NCBI GenBank assembly: GCA_041398845.1
Contig: JAWKTZ010000007.1
Coordinates: 868,001 to 932,000, forward strand
DNA from: Fuerstiella sp041398845
GTDB taxonomy: Bacteria > Planctomycetota > Planctomycetia > Planctomycetales > Planctomycetaceae
Length of the DNA: 64,000 nucleotides
Reading direction: 5' to 3'
Shown: piece by piece, positions 18,315-28,700 of the stretch
Layout of the letters: each line of letters begins with the position of its first letter
How positions within the stretch are numbered: the stretch's first letter is position 1
Made by a program: the position numbers and the translations under genes
The notes under the pieces: model-generated
The model's database searches: none
What the model saw: only the letters and a program-made list of their open reading frames with translations
Told to the model about the DNA's origin: nothing

Positions 18315-18732
18315 CCGGCGGGAAAACAAAGAACGGACCTGGCAACAGGCCAACAGAAACGGACAACGTCAGAAACCGGAACACGGATCTTCGGTGCCAC
18401 AAATTTTCCGGCATGCGGCACAATGTTGTTAGAGGCGATCTGAAAATGGGGTCTGCCCCTTCGCCTTCGCTGCCCGAGAGGGTCAGCCTGTGGTACTGCC
18501 GAATTCTATCCACAGGGTGGCCCGACCGCCACGTATGGCGGTTGGGTGCCGCAGAATTCCAGACGCGTCGTTCGGGGCACGAGCCTTTCCTCGGCAAAGC
18601 AGACGACTGCTCCTGTTTAGAGGTCGCAGATAACTGGCGAGGTTCTCTTGTGGTTCCCCTTGTATGGCCGACGTGGTCTCGGGTAAGCACTGAATCGTTC
18701 GCGGTGGATGTCTGCGACTGTGACGAAACCGG
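18315..18732. other. Non-coding stretch with repeat-like sequence
   Basis: No supported gene. It contains GGCGATCTGAAAATGGGGTC at 18434-18453, which resembles the arms of the inverted repeat inside the kinase gene near 29.8 kb. It also contains a hairpin ACCGCCA-CGTA-TGGCGGT (18525-18542). Frames open through it are Cys/Trp-rich and unlike protein. Confidence 0.5.
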
Positions 18733-20040
18733 TTACGGGATCAGGAAGATGACTCCAACGGTACAGGCGGCCTGAAACGCGACTCCCTGCACGTTGAGCG
18801 GCGCCAGGTAGGCGTCATGACCGAAGGCGTGGCAGGAGGGGCAGTCTCCCAATGATGCGACGCCGCTTTGAGGACAGTTCGAACCGACCAGATACGGCAA
18901 CAGTGGAACTCGACCAAAAAACCGTGCGGCTGACACGACTTCCGTCAGGCAGCCATGGCCAATCCCGCAGCGTTCCATGTTGGGATCTTCGAAGTACAGC
19001 GGGTTGTATTGGATCGGATGACAAATCCGCCGAGGTGAGGGAACTCCAACAAGTCGCGGCGATTCGTAGAGGACGCCGAATTCCGAAAACAACTCCGCCG
19101 CCTTGTCGACGGGTTCCTTGAGTTTTTCACCCGTCAATCCTTCGGCTCTCTGAGCAGCCGACAACGACACCTGGTTCAGGGGGCGGGACAGACCCAGACG
19201 CTCCGAAGTCTGCTTCGGTGAAAGTTCAGTCGCCGAATGGCTTTTCATCGCGTCCGCCGGGTCACTTGCCGGGGTCTCCCTGCTTGACGCCGCTCCGTCA
19301 GGCGATGGCGTCGCGGTGGCCTCTGCATCGTCAGCTTTCGCATCGGTGCTTGGTACAACCTCAGGAGCCGCCACTTCCGGTACCAGCCCTGCGGGGACCG
19401 GTGGCGCGTCTTCGATCAGCGGCACGCGAGCTCCTTCCAGCAGTTCGATGGCGATGTGCGTCAAGGGGTCGATGTGGCCCACACTGTGATGTGAGATGGA
19501 ATGCGACGAGTTGACGTTGGAGTTTCCCATCGATCGGGCGTCAACCACCTTTGTGGAATTCTGAGCCGCTGACAAAGTGGTTGGCTGAGCAGGAGGGGCT
19601 GGTGGAGGAATCGCGGCGATGCTGTTGCGGGCGTTGCTGTTGGCAGCCGTGCCGACTCGAGCGATGTCGTGAGTCGGGCGAGATTTCGGCAGTCGTCCCA
19701 GCCAGCCTTTGGCTCCGGCTGCGGTCTGCAACCGCACGGTTGTGTCCGGTTCTGATCCGTCCGACCTGGATTTCCGTACTTCACTGGAAGCCGCACTGTT
19801 TTCCGCGATAATAACCGGGGTCACATTTTCAGCGGCGTCCTGAGCTTCCCGGGCCAGCAGAGACTGTGGTGTGGCGATGGACACGCCAGCCACGGACATC
19901 AGGACAAAACAGGCCAGTCGCAGGTACTTCGTATCACAAACCACGCTGGAGCATCGATGGTTGTGCGTTTTGAACATGGTCGTCCCCCAGTGGAAGGTGT
20001 TCGGGACGAATCGTTGTTCAACAGACAGATGGTTGTTCAT
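18733..20040 (-). CDS. Exported protein of unknown function with Cys-containing C-terminal domain
   Basis: This 435-residue protein has no recognised function. The ATG at 20040 has a ribosome site (GGGAG, 6 nt away), which favours it over the internal ATG at 19977. A hydrophobic segment near residues 42-58 (LACFVLMSVAGVSIA) is probably the signal peptide, with a long n-region. The middle (about 70-290) is low-complexity, rich in Ala, Pro, Ser, Asp and Glu. The last 120 residues look folded: RICHPIQYNPLYFEDPNMERC, then CPSCHAFGHDAY and a hydrophobic end. Six or so cysteines there may form disulfides or bind a metal. Confidence 0.7.
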   Translation of the reverse strand: MNNHLSVEQRFVPNTFHWGTTMFKTHNHRCSSVVCDTKYLRLACFVLMSVAGVSIATPQSLLAREAQDAAENVTPVIIAENSAASSEVRKSRSDGSEPDTTVRLQTAAGAKGWLGRLPKSRPTHDIARVGTAANSNARNSIAAIPPPAPPAQPTTLSAAQNSTKVVDARSMGNSNVNSSHSISHHSVGHIDPLTHIAIELLEGARVPLIEDAPPVPAGLVPEVAAPEVVPSTDAKADDAEATATPSPDGAASSRETPASDPADAMKSHSATELSPKQTSERLGLSRPLNQVSLSAAQRAEGLTGEKLKEPVDKAAELFSEFGVLYESPRLVGVPSPRRICHPIQYNPLYFEDPNMERCGIGHGCLTEVVSAARFFGRVPLLPYLVGSNCPQSGVASLGDCPSCHAFGHDAYLAPLNVQGVAFQAACTVGVIFLIP

Positions 20041-20327
20041 CGTGCTCTCCCTGACAATCGTTTGGCATCCTGCCGATATCCCGGGTTGTTGCGCCGGTTA
20101 ACCACTTTGAGTTATCGGGCTGGTCAATCCCGGATTGTTAGGTTCGGCAATTTCATCCGTTCAACCGCTACAGCAGCCATAACCCCTGCGTTGCGACTGC
20201 GTTCCCGTCAGTTTCCGTTTGCCGGTCATAACAGTCAGATAAGTCAGAGATTTCCGGCAGTTTTTGCCGACACGAACGGCAGAGACTCCGGGGTCTCTGA
20301 AGAAAACATCATTTTGAAATTGCATCG
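20041..20327. other. Divergent intergenic region
   Basis: This 287-bp stretch separates two divergently transcribed genes and should hold both promoters. I see no RNA gene or clear operator in it. Confidence 0.4.
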
Positions 20328-23300
20328 ATGCCCCTGAAGACCTTTCTGAACCACTTGCGCCAACGTTTTCCTGATCGCACTGTGCGGAACGGTCGGACCA
20401 GCGGACGACTGCGCGTCATGCGTCTGGAAGATCGTCGGCTGCTGGACGCAGCATTTGGGATTTCTGCCCTGGGCATTCTGACTCTGGACGGCTTTGACGC
20501 CCATGACACTCTGACCATCAACGGCGGAATTGACAGTTTCTCGAATCCGACCGGAACATCAGCCAGCCTGACTCTGGCCAATGGCGTGTGGGATTCGGGA
20601 CTGGATCTGCACGGCGGCGATTTTTCGCTGTCGAATGGCGGGCGGACACTGTCTTTGAATACCACAGACGTGATCAGCGGACTTCAGATTGACGGATCGG
20701 CTACTGGCGGCGGTCGACTGGACTTTTTGATGTCGGGCGGCGATGGCATTCAGGTGTCGGACCTGAATGTCACGAACGTCGACTTCGTCATGCTGACCGA
20801 CAGTCAGAACGACTTTGATACGCTGTCCGTTGACATCGGCCGATTGTATCTGGTGGATCAGGACGACATCCGGATCGATCACCTGGAAACGGAACGGCGA
20901 GCTCACCTGATCTCGCTCAATGGTGACATCGAAGATGCTCCGGGCACCACCATCGCGGTCGGTCATCGCGGACTTTTCCAGGCCCACAATATCACTCTGG
21001 GTGATCACACAGCCGATTCCACCAATTTCAATGCGTTGAAATTCACGGCGACGGGCGATGTTGATATCACAGAAGATTCGGCCATGCGAATTGTGGAAAG
21101 CAGTTCCGGTGACAACGTCACGTTGACCTCCAGCGGAACATTGTGGGTCGAAGACAATGTCATTCTGACGGGGAATCGCCTGGACCTGTCTTCGTCCGCT
21201 GGTGTCCACTTCCAGGCTGATTCCGTGCTGCACATTGACATTGACGGCGAAACACAGGTCGTCGACTACGATGTTGTGCAGACGTCGGCTCCGCTCACAC
21301 TTTCGGGATCGCTGTTTGTGGACAGTTCCGACACGTTTGCCGACGGCACAGAGTTCACAATTCTGGAGAACAGTCATAGTGATGCTGTTCAGGGAACGTT
21401 TGTCGGACTTGAGGAAGGTGATGTGGTCACCGGCAGCAACGGTCAGCAGTTTGTGATCAGCTATGTCGGTGGCGATGGCAACGACGTCGTCCTGTACGCC
21501 GGAACTCCGACCTATTCGTTTGCTGACAGTCAGACGGAGATCGACGAAGGCAGCGATCTAGGAATGACCAGCGCTGCGGGCACGGTGATTCGGTCCGGCA
21601 ACACGGCCATCGCCTCCAGCGTTGACGTGGTGATTGACAACGGCACCGCCGACGACGGGGATTTTACAGCTCAAACGCTGACGTTGAACTTCGCGGCCGG
21701 CCAGACAACGGCTACGTTTGCCGTTCAGGTGACTGCCGACACGATTGTGGAAGCAGACGAAACCATCGAACTGTCGCTGTCCGGGTTCACCTCCGGCGGA
21801 TCAGCGGACGGCCACGGCGCGGCAGTCATCACCATCGTCAACGATGACACAGCTCGGTTGTCCATAGCAGACCTGACCGTTAACGAAGATGTCGGCACAG
21901 CGTCGTTTACCGTGACCAGTTCGAATGTATCTCAGGGCGATCTGATGTTCAGCGTGGTCGCCATGGGATCCGGCACCTTTGCGGCCAGCTCCAGCGATGG
22001 AACGTTGCTTGACAGCACGGGGACGATTGACGGCGACAGCCTGACGATGTCCACCACAGTCACCGTGGCGATCGCGGATGACCTGCGAGTCGAAGGCAGC
22101 GAAACATTTTTGATGTCGCTGTTCGCGGCGACGTTTTCCGGAACGGCAGATGCCGGCCGAGTTGTCATTCTGGATGGTCATGCAGTGGGCACGATTGTCG
22201 ACAATGACACGGCCAGCCTGAGTTTCGCGACGGCGGCGGGGTCCGTGAACGAAGATGACGTGCTGATGACGGTGGACGTTGCGCTGACCATTCATGCCAG
22301 CGGTGACACCGGAGTGGCCGGTCTTGATCGCGTTGTCAGTGTTGAAGTGAATCACACGTCAGGAACCGCGACAGAAACCGGAGTCGACGCTGACTTTACA
22401 TACATCGACACAACGCTGTCCTTCGGCCCGGGCAACGGTGCCACGTTTGAACAGACTGTCGACATCCTGATCCGGGAGGACATTCTGGATGATGACAGTG
22501 AAACCGTCGTGCTTTCTCTGCAGAACCTTGCCGACGGAACTCAGGGGAACAGCGTCGGACAGGTGTCCATTCAGCCTCATGCAGACTTCACTCTGACAAT
22601 CAATGACGACGATGGGGACACTGCCAGCGGGACGGCCGTTTTTGATCTTGTCGTTGGTGGCGGCGATGTCCGTATCTGCAATCACAATGGCCAACTGGAA
22701 GTCTGGGTGAATGACGTCCTGCAGTCCACTCGACCGTTTGAGGAAGTCGATACGTTAGTCATTAACGGCACGGCTGACAGTGAATCGGTGCTGCTGGACT
22801 TTTCCCATGGCGCGTTCACCAGCAACATCATCGTCAATGGCGAAGGCGGAAACGATGTGCTGAGGATCATCGGCCCTGTGACCCGTTCATCGATCAGCTT
22901 TGATGGCGGCGCGGGCGACGATACGATCTATCTGGAAGGCAAGGTCGGGGGCAGCGACTTTGATGTGACATACGATGGCTTCGCCGATTCGGAATCCGGG
23001 ACAGTCCTGATTGATCACGCGGCACTGCTGGACTTTTCTGAGGTGGAGAACCATTCGCTCAACATCACCGGAATTTCCGACCTTGTGCTGAACTTCGCCG
23101 GTGGTGATTCCAACATCGTCTTCACCCGCATTGATGCGACTCAGACACAGGTGACCGGCGATTCCTTCACCACCACGAATTTCACCAATCCGGCAGATTC
23201 GTTCACCATCAACTTCACCGACGCCAATGACTACAACGTGGAGTTTGTCGGCTTTGGCGATGACTTTCATCCGGCTGACGGAGTCTTCATCAACGGCAAT

Positions 23301-25769
23301 TTGGCTGGTGGTGAGATCGATCTGGTTGTCCAGGATCTCGGCAGCTTTACGGGTGATCTGGAGATTGATCTGGGAGGCGGAAGCGATTCTGTGCTGTTTC
23401 AGAATACAGATCAGGTATTCAACAGTCTGTCCGTAGTCGCGGAATCCGTGACTGCCACGTCGGCTTTGGATGTTTCCGGCGTTACAATTGTCGATGCTGG
23501 TCCCGACGGTTCGATCACGCTGCAGAACGCCGCCAACGAATTTGACGGGCCGGTTCAACTGACCGCAGAAAACGTGCTGCTGAAAGCCGCCACATCCGTT
23601 ATGGCCACGGTCACCGCACAACATCTGGACATCGACAGCGCCGGTGATTTGACGATCAGCAGCACAGCGGGACTGGAACTCACCGATCTGGATGCCGACC
23701 AGTCTGCGTTGACTGCCGACAACATCATGCTGTCTGTCAATGGTGACCTGACCCAGACGGCTGATGCGGCGATCTCGACGGCAGATTTGGCGATTCAGCA
23801 ACTGGCCGCATCCGGTGATGTGCTGCTGTCGGCGGCGGACAATGACGTCGACGTGATTGCTGTCAGTAACGCGGCCGACTCCGGCGCCGTTGTGTTTTTT
23901 GATGTCGATGAACTGCACATCGGCAGCGTGGGAACGGTTGACGGAATTGACACCAACGCCGGCGATATCAATGTCACGTCCGATGGCGATCTGGTTGTGG
24001 ATCAGGAAATCAACGCCGCTCACGCCGTCAGTACGGTCAGCACAGATGAATCGATCACGCTGATCAGTCGCAATGGAAACTTTACTCTGACGGACGGCAT
24101 CACGATCACATCCGATGAAAATCCGGCCTCGGGAATGTCGGACGACATCACAGACGATCAGTTGCAGATCATCGCTGGTTCTGTGAGCGGCACGGGGATT
24201 GTGACGCTGGGAATGAACAGTGAACTTCGGACCGATGGCGGAGTCGCCCGGCAACTGGCTCCGCGTCCCACGGCATTCGCGGTTGCTCCGACTGTGGGAT
24301 CCGACAATGCGTTTGTAACACTGTCAGATGCAGAAAGCATGCGCAGCAATCTGATCTCGCTGAACGATCAGTTTCTGGGGTTCATTGATCTGTTTTTCGG
24401 AGTGACCGGGGAAGAAAACCTGCAGGTGGTAATCGACTGGGGAACGTTCCGTCAGACCGAAGTGTCGCTGGCCGATCCGGCTGGCGACGCGGCGCCCTCG
24501 GCCGCCGTTCCCGGAGCTTTTGAATTCGGTCTGTCCGACGCTGACAGGACGTTTTTCACCATCGACAGCGGTGGCAACCGATATCTGATTCCTCATCTGT
24601 ACGACGCCATCGATTTGATCCAGACAACTTCGGATCGCAACGGCCGTCAGGCGAATCCGGGGCTGTTCGGAGTTCGGTTTTCGGTTGCTCAGCACTCTTC
24701 GATTCAGGTGTTCGGAGATTCCGTGACGGACCCGACGACATCCAGTCAGGAAACGCCGGAGGACTTCAGTGCCGAGAACCCGGTCGCTCCGGTGTTCGAT
24801 GCTCGCGGAGCCGCGATCAGTCTGCCGGGTTCCGGCCTGGCGTTGTTGAGTTCCACCGACCCGAATCCGTTGAGTGAGTTTCGTCAGCAGGCGGCACCGC
24901 TGCCGTTTGACAACGATGTGGTGACTTCGACCGGACGTCCCGAAGGTCTGGCGGAATGGGAGTTTCTGACCAGCAAGACGCCCGGCATCGTGATTGTTGT
25001 GCTCACGCCGCTGCCGCCGCTGGAGATTCCGCGGATCGATGCACCGGTCCCCACACTGATTGCGTCGCGAGTCGGAGGCGACCTGAGTTTTGGTGACGGA
25101 GCCGCTTCGGATTCCGGAGTTGGAACAGACGTGTATCTGCAGATTCGTCGCGTCTTCGAACTGGACGCAGCAGCGGAGGTTGTGATGGCCCGCATCAGCA
25201 ACAGCGAATTCATTTCCAATCGTGAACACTTTGAAGAATTCGTAGCTCAGAACCCGGAACTGCAGGACGGTGCGGGCTACGAAGTCTGGTTGATTACCGA
25301 AACGGATGGTCAGCGAGTTGAACGGCCTATCGTGAAGTTCGACATTACCGGCGGGCGCCCCGGTCCGGCCACAGAAGAACTGCCGGAAACATTTGAACCC
25401 TACGAACTGAAGGAACTGGAATTTCAGCAGCCGGAGGACGTTGTTCCTCACAGAGACATTCCGGACCGCGACGACACGGCACCAGCGAACGACACCGCGC
25501 CAGCGAACGACACCGCGCCAGCGAACGACACCGCGCCAGCGAACGACACCGCGCCAGCGAACGACACCGCGCCAGCGAACGACGACTCGACGTCGTCGGT
25601 ATCGCCCGGCCTGCCGTCGTCATCGCCGGTGCCTGTGTTCGATGAACCGGAAAGCGGCGTGTCTGCTCTGGCTGCCGGAACCGTACTGTTGCCGTCTTTT
25701 GCATTTACCAAAGCCGCTCGCTGGAAGCGGCGACAACACACACTCTCTGTTCATTCGCCGTCAAAGTGA
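20328..25769 (+). CDS. Giant surface protein with LEPR-XLL-like N-terminus and Calx-beta repeats
   Basis: This 1813-residue protein begins with a basic region holding RLEDRRLLDA (about residues 32-41), which resembles the LEPR-XLL element at the start of large planctomycete surface proteins. Beta-rich repeats follow. About residues 395-760 hold three Calx-beta domains, each ending in an acidic ND.D-type calcium-binding edge. About 760-1350 hold further beta-solenoid-like units rich in Asp, Asn and Gly. Near the end is a DTAPAN tandem repeat (about 1716-1751), a weakly hydrophobic stretch and a basic tail. The composition is acidic and almost Cys-free, as in adhesins. The kinase gene starts 3 nt after its stop. 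Confidence 0.85.
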   Translation: MPLKTFLNHLRQRFPDRTVRNGRTSGRLRVMRLEDRRLLDAAFGISALGILTLDGFDAHDTLTINGGIDSFSNPTGTSASLTLANGVWDSGLDLHGGDFSLSNGGRTLSLNTTDVISGLQIDGSATGGGRLDFLMSGGDGIQVSDLNVTNVDFVMLTDSQNDFDTLSVDIGRLYLVDQDDIRIDHLETERRAHLISLNGDIEDAPGTTIAVGHRGLFQAHNITLGDHTADSTNFNALKFTATGDVDITEDSAMRIVESSSGDNVTLTSSGTLWVEDNVILTGNRLDLSSSAGVHFQADSVLHIDIDGETQVVDYDVVQTSAPLTLSGSLFVDSSDTFADGTEFTILENSHSDAVQGTFVGLEEGDVVTGSNGQQFVISYVGGDGNDVVLYAGTPTYSFADSQTEIDEGSDLGMTSAAGTVIRSGNTAIASSVDVVIDNGTADDGDFTAQTLTLNFAAGQTTATFAVQVTADTIVEADETIELSLSGFTSGGSADGHGAAVITIVNDDTARLSIADLTVNEDVGTASFTVTSSNVSQGDLMFSVVAMGSGTFAASSSDGTLLDSTGTIDGDSLTMSTTVTVAIADDLRVEGSETFLMSLFAATFSGTADAGRVVILDGHAVGTIVDNDTASLSFATAAGSVNEDDVLMTVDVALTIHASGDTGVAGLDRVVSVEVNHTSGTATETGVDADFTYIDTTLSFGPGNGATFEQTVDILIREDILDDDSETVVLSLQNLADGTQGNSVGQVSIQPHADFTLTINDDDGDTASGTAVFDLVVGGGDVRICNHNGQLEVWVNDVLQSTRPFEEVDTLVINGTADSESVLLDFSHGAFTSNIIVNGEGGNDVLRIIGPVTRSSISFDGGAGDDTIYLEGKVGGSDFDVTYDGFADSESGTVLIDHAALLDFSEVENHSLNITGISDLVLNFAGGDSNIVFTRIDATQTQVTGDSFTTTNFTNPADSFTINFTDANDYNVEFVGFGDDFHPADGVFINGNLAGGEIDLVVQDLGSFTGDLEIDLGGGSDSVLFQNTDQVFNSLSVVAESVTATSALDVSGVTIVDAGPDGSITLQNAANEFDGPVQLTAENVLLKAATSVMATVTAQHLDIDSAGDLTISSTAGLELTDLDADQSALTADNIMLSVNGDLTQTADAAISTADLAIQQLAASGDVLLSAADNDVDVIAVSNAADSGAVVFFDVDELHIGSVGTVDGIDTNAGDINVTSDGDLVVDQEINAAHAVSTVSTDESITLISRNGNFTLTDGITITSDENPASGMSDDITDDQLQIIAGSVSGTGIVTLGMNSELRTDGGVARQLAPRPTAFAVAPTVGSDNAFVTLSDAESMRSNLISLNDQFLGFIDLFFGVTGEENLQVVIDWGTFRQTEVSLADPAGDAAPSAAVPGAFEFGLSDADRTFFTIDSGGNRYLIPHLYDAIDLIQTTSDRNGRQANPGLFGVRFSVAQHSSIQVFGDSVTDPTTSSQETPEDFSAENPVAPVFDARGAAISLPGSGLALLSSTDPNPLSEFRQQAAPLPFDNDVVTSTGRPEGLAEWEFLTSKTPGIVIVVLTPLPPLEIPRIDAPVPTLIASRVGGDLSFGDGAASDSGVGTDVYLQIRRVFELDAAAEVVMARISNSEFISNREHFEEFVAQNPELQDGAGYEVWLITETDGQRVERPIVKFDITGGRPGPATEELPETFEPYELKELEFQQPEDVVPHRDIPDRDDTAPANDTAPANDTAPANDTAPANDTAPANDTAPANDDSTSSVSPGLPSSSPVPVFDEPESGVSALAAGTVLLPSFAFTKAARWKRRQHTLSVHSPSK
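25473..25580 (+). repeat. Six tandem 18-bp units encoding DTAPAN
   Basis: Six 18-bp units run from 25473 to 25580. Units two to six are identical (GACACCGCGCCAGCGAAC) and the first differs at two bases. They encode (DTAPAN)x6, a Pro-rich flexible spacer before the C-terminal hydrophobic segment of the surface protein. The near identity points to recent slippage or expansion, so copy number may vary between strains. Confidence 0.95.
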
Positions 25770-25772
25770 TTC

Positions 25773-28700
25773 ATGGCTCGATACAGTCGCTCACGTGGTA
25801 ACTCGCACGAAAGTGCCAGGTCATCGGATATCGCCGGTGATCTGGGGTTTGCAGACAGCGATTCCTCTGCTGCCGGCTCCGATGCGCGCAGTCCGCAGCA
25901 GAGACCGATTGACGACACCGGCTGGCGGCCATCGCCTCCGTTGCCGGAACAACATGCCCCGCAGGATCACGACGCGGCTGCGAAATCTGCCGAACCGGAA
26001 CCGCACACAGGCGATACCTGGGTTCCTGACGAACCGGTTCCGGTGAATGCGAGTGATGACACACCGGCTGTTGACGACACGTGGGTTCCGGAGATCGACG
26101 CAGCGGCTGAGGTCTCGGACGCGAATCCGGATCCTGATCAGACATGGACTCCCGACGACGTGCCAGTGCTGCGTGGAACCGACGATCCTCCGTTCGACGA
26201 CACCGTTGTGACACCACCAGGCGTCGGCGACACATGGGTACCAGATTCAGCAGGCGCCGAATCTTCTGCTGCGGCTGACGATTCTGCCGTTGACCCCGAC
26301 AGCACCTGGGTTCCGCCGGAACCTGCCACGCATCGCGACTTCAGCTTTGACGATTCCGGCCAGGATCACACGACCAGCGGTGATCCGGCCGAAGCGACCG
26401 ACGATCCCGGCAAAACGTGGGTTCCGTCGTCAGCACCCACGCAGCCTGGAGTCCCTGTGCCGCAGGCTGCGAGTCCTCCGGTCGGCGGCACCGTCGTGAT
26501 TTCGCGCGATGACACGGCTCGTGCTTCGGACAGTTCGATCAACGACACCTGGCCGGACAGCGGCGATCCAAATGCGGTGGACATGGACGGCACCGATGTT
26601 TTCACCAGAACTCAGGCGATGCGAGGCCAGACCGAAGAAGAGTACGAGGAATGGCGCAAGGACGTTGCCGATGCCAAACCGAACAGCACGATGGTGGTGC
26701 CGATTCCGTCTGCCGGTGCCGGATCGAAGTCTGCCAGTGGTCGAGGAACTCAGATCTGGAGTCGCGCCTCTTCGGATGGACAGGATCTGAATCTGACGAT
26801 CCGCCGCCGGCCGATCGCCGGTGACGACGACTTCGAACACACGACCGTGGAAGACCGGCCGGACTACGAAATCATCGAAAAGCTGGCTGAAGGAGGCATG
26901 GGAGCCATCTTTATTGCGCGGCAGACATCGCTCGACCGCGAACTGGCCATTAAAACTCTGAAGCCCCTGAAGGCGCAGGAAACGCAGAGTCACTCCGGTC
27001 GAGGTCGTCTGACGCAGGTTCAGAAGCAGCGCCGTGACATGTTTCTGTCAGAAGCTCTGGTCACAGCCAACCTGGTGCATCCGCACATCATTCCGATTCA
27101 CGATCTGTGTCAGACCGTTGATGGGGCGCCGTTTTATTCCATGAAGCGAGTCAACGGGACTCCGTGGAATGATCGCATCGCAAAGATGACGCTGGAAGAA
27201 AATCTTGAGGTGCTGCACAAGGTGTGCGACGCGATCGCCTATGCTCATCACAACGGCGTCGTCAACCGCGATCTCAAACCCGAAAACATCATGTTGGGGG
27301 AATTCGGAGAAGTGCTCGTGCTGGACTGGGGCCTGGCCGTGCCCGCATCCATCGCGGACAAGAGTCGCTTTCGGTCTCCGTCGGCCCCGTTTGGAGCCGG
27401 CACACCAGCGTATATGTCGCCGGAACTCTGGACCGGTCCGGCCGAGGCCATTGGCACATGGAGCGACATTTATCTGCTGGGAGCGATCCTGTTTGAGGCA
27501 CTCACCGGTCAGACGCCGCACAGCTTCCCCGAACCCGAAGCCGGTTCCGGCAACACCGGTCTGTGGAACGTGATCGATGGCGTTGTTCGCCAGAACCAGA
27601 TTCGCCGGACAAATGTCAGCGGCGAGCTGATGGACATTGCAATGAAGGCCATGTCGGCCGATCCCGCCGACCGACACCTTTCCGTGCTGGAGTTTCAGAA
27701 CGCGGTCAAAGAGTTTCAGCGGCACGAAGAAAGTCGACGGCTGTCTCACCGAGCCGACGCAGCTCTGGCTGAAGCCCGCCGCAACGCCAGACAGAGCGGT
27801 TACCAGGATTACCAGACGGCCGCCGCATTGTTTGAAGAAGCTCACGCGGGCTGGCCGCAGAACGCGCGAGCCAAGGCCGGACTCACGGAAACGCGACTTG
27901 CCTATGCCGGTCTGGCCCATGACAAAGGCGACTACGATCTGGGTCTGCAGATCGCCGCTCAGGAAAATGGGCCGGCATTCAGTGACCTGACTCAGCGGCT
28001 CACTCGCGCACGCAGCCGTCGCAATCGTCTGAAGAATGCCGTGACGGCCGCCGGCATCCTGATCGTGATCAGCGGCACGATTTCAACGATCATGGGTTTC
28101 ACCATTCGACAGCAGAATATCGAGATCGTCGCGCTGCACGGGACCAAACAGGAACTGGAAACGCAGACGATTGATCTGCAGCGGCAGACACAGGAACTCA
28201 GTGCCGAACGGACTCAGTTAATCGACGACAAAAAGCGGCTGACGGACGAATCGGAGATTCTGCTCGCCAGCAACGCCGACCTGCAGATCACCAACCGAAC
28301 TCTGGACAGAGAAAACGGCACGCTCAGGACCGACAACGTGGCACTGCTGTCCGACAAGCAGGCTCTGATCACCGAACGGCAGATGCTGACGGCCGATAAA
28401 CAACGGCTGTCCACTGAAATCACCGTGCTGGAAAAGGACACCCGGCGTCTGTCTGAAACGGTCGCAAGGCTGGAAACCGACACAGAACGACTGACGGAAG
28501 AAAAAGTCCGCGCCGGAGTTGAACTTCGCAATGCCGACATTGCCAGCCGAATTCGCAATGCCGATTACTCATCAGCCCTGAGAGAAATCGAAGATCTGCT
28601 CACGGCACTGCAGACGGACAGGGAGCTGGCTACTCTGCCGGCAACCGAACGGCAGCAGCGCATGCAGGAACTGAAGGCTCGCGAGCGACAGTTGCAGAAA

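Noticed and set aside
18278..18775. A 165-residue frame in the gap between the ABC ATPase and the exported protein
   Set aside because: Composition rich in Cys, Trp and Arg, no domain, overlaps both neighbours' ends; treated as non-coding.
22887..24254. A 455-residue open frame on the - strand
   Set aside because: Antisense to the giant surface protein; it arises from GAT/ATC-rich Asp codons and has no protein-like pattern.
25473..25580. Tandem repeat considered as a CRISPR array
   Set aside because: The units are contiguous without spacers and code for DTAPAN in frame with the surface protein.
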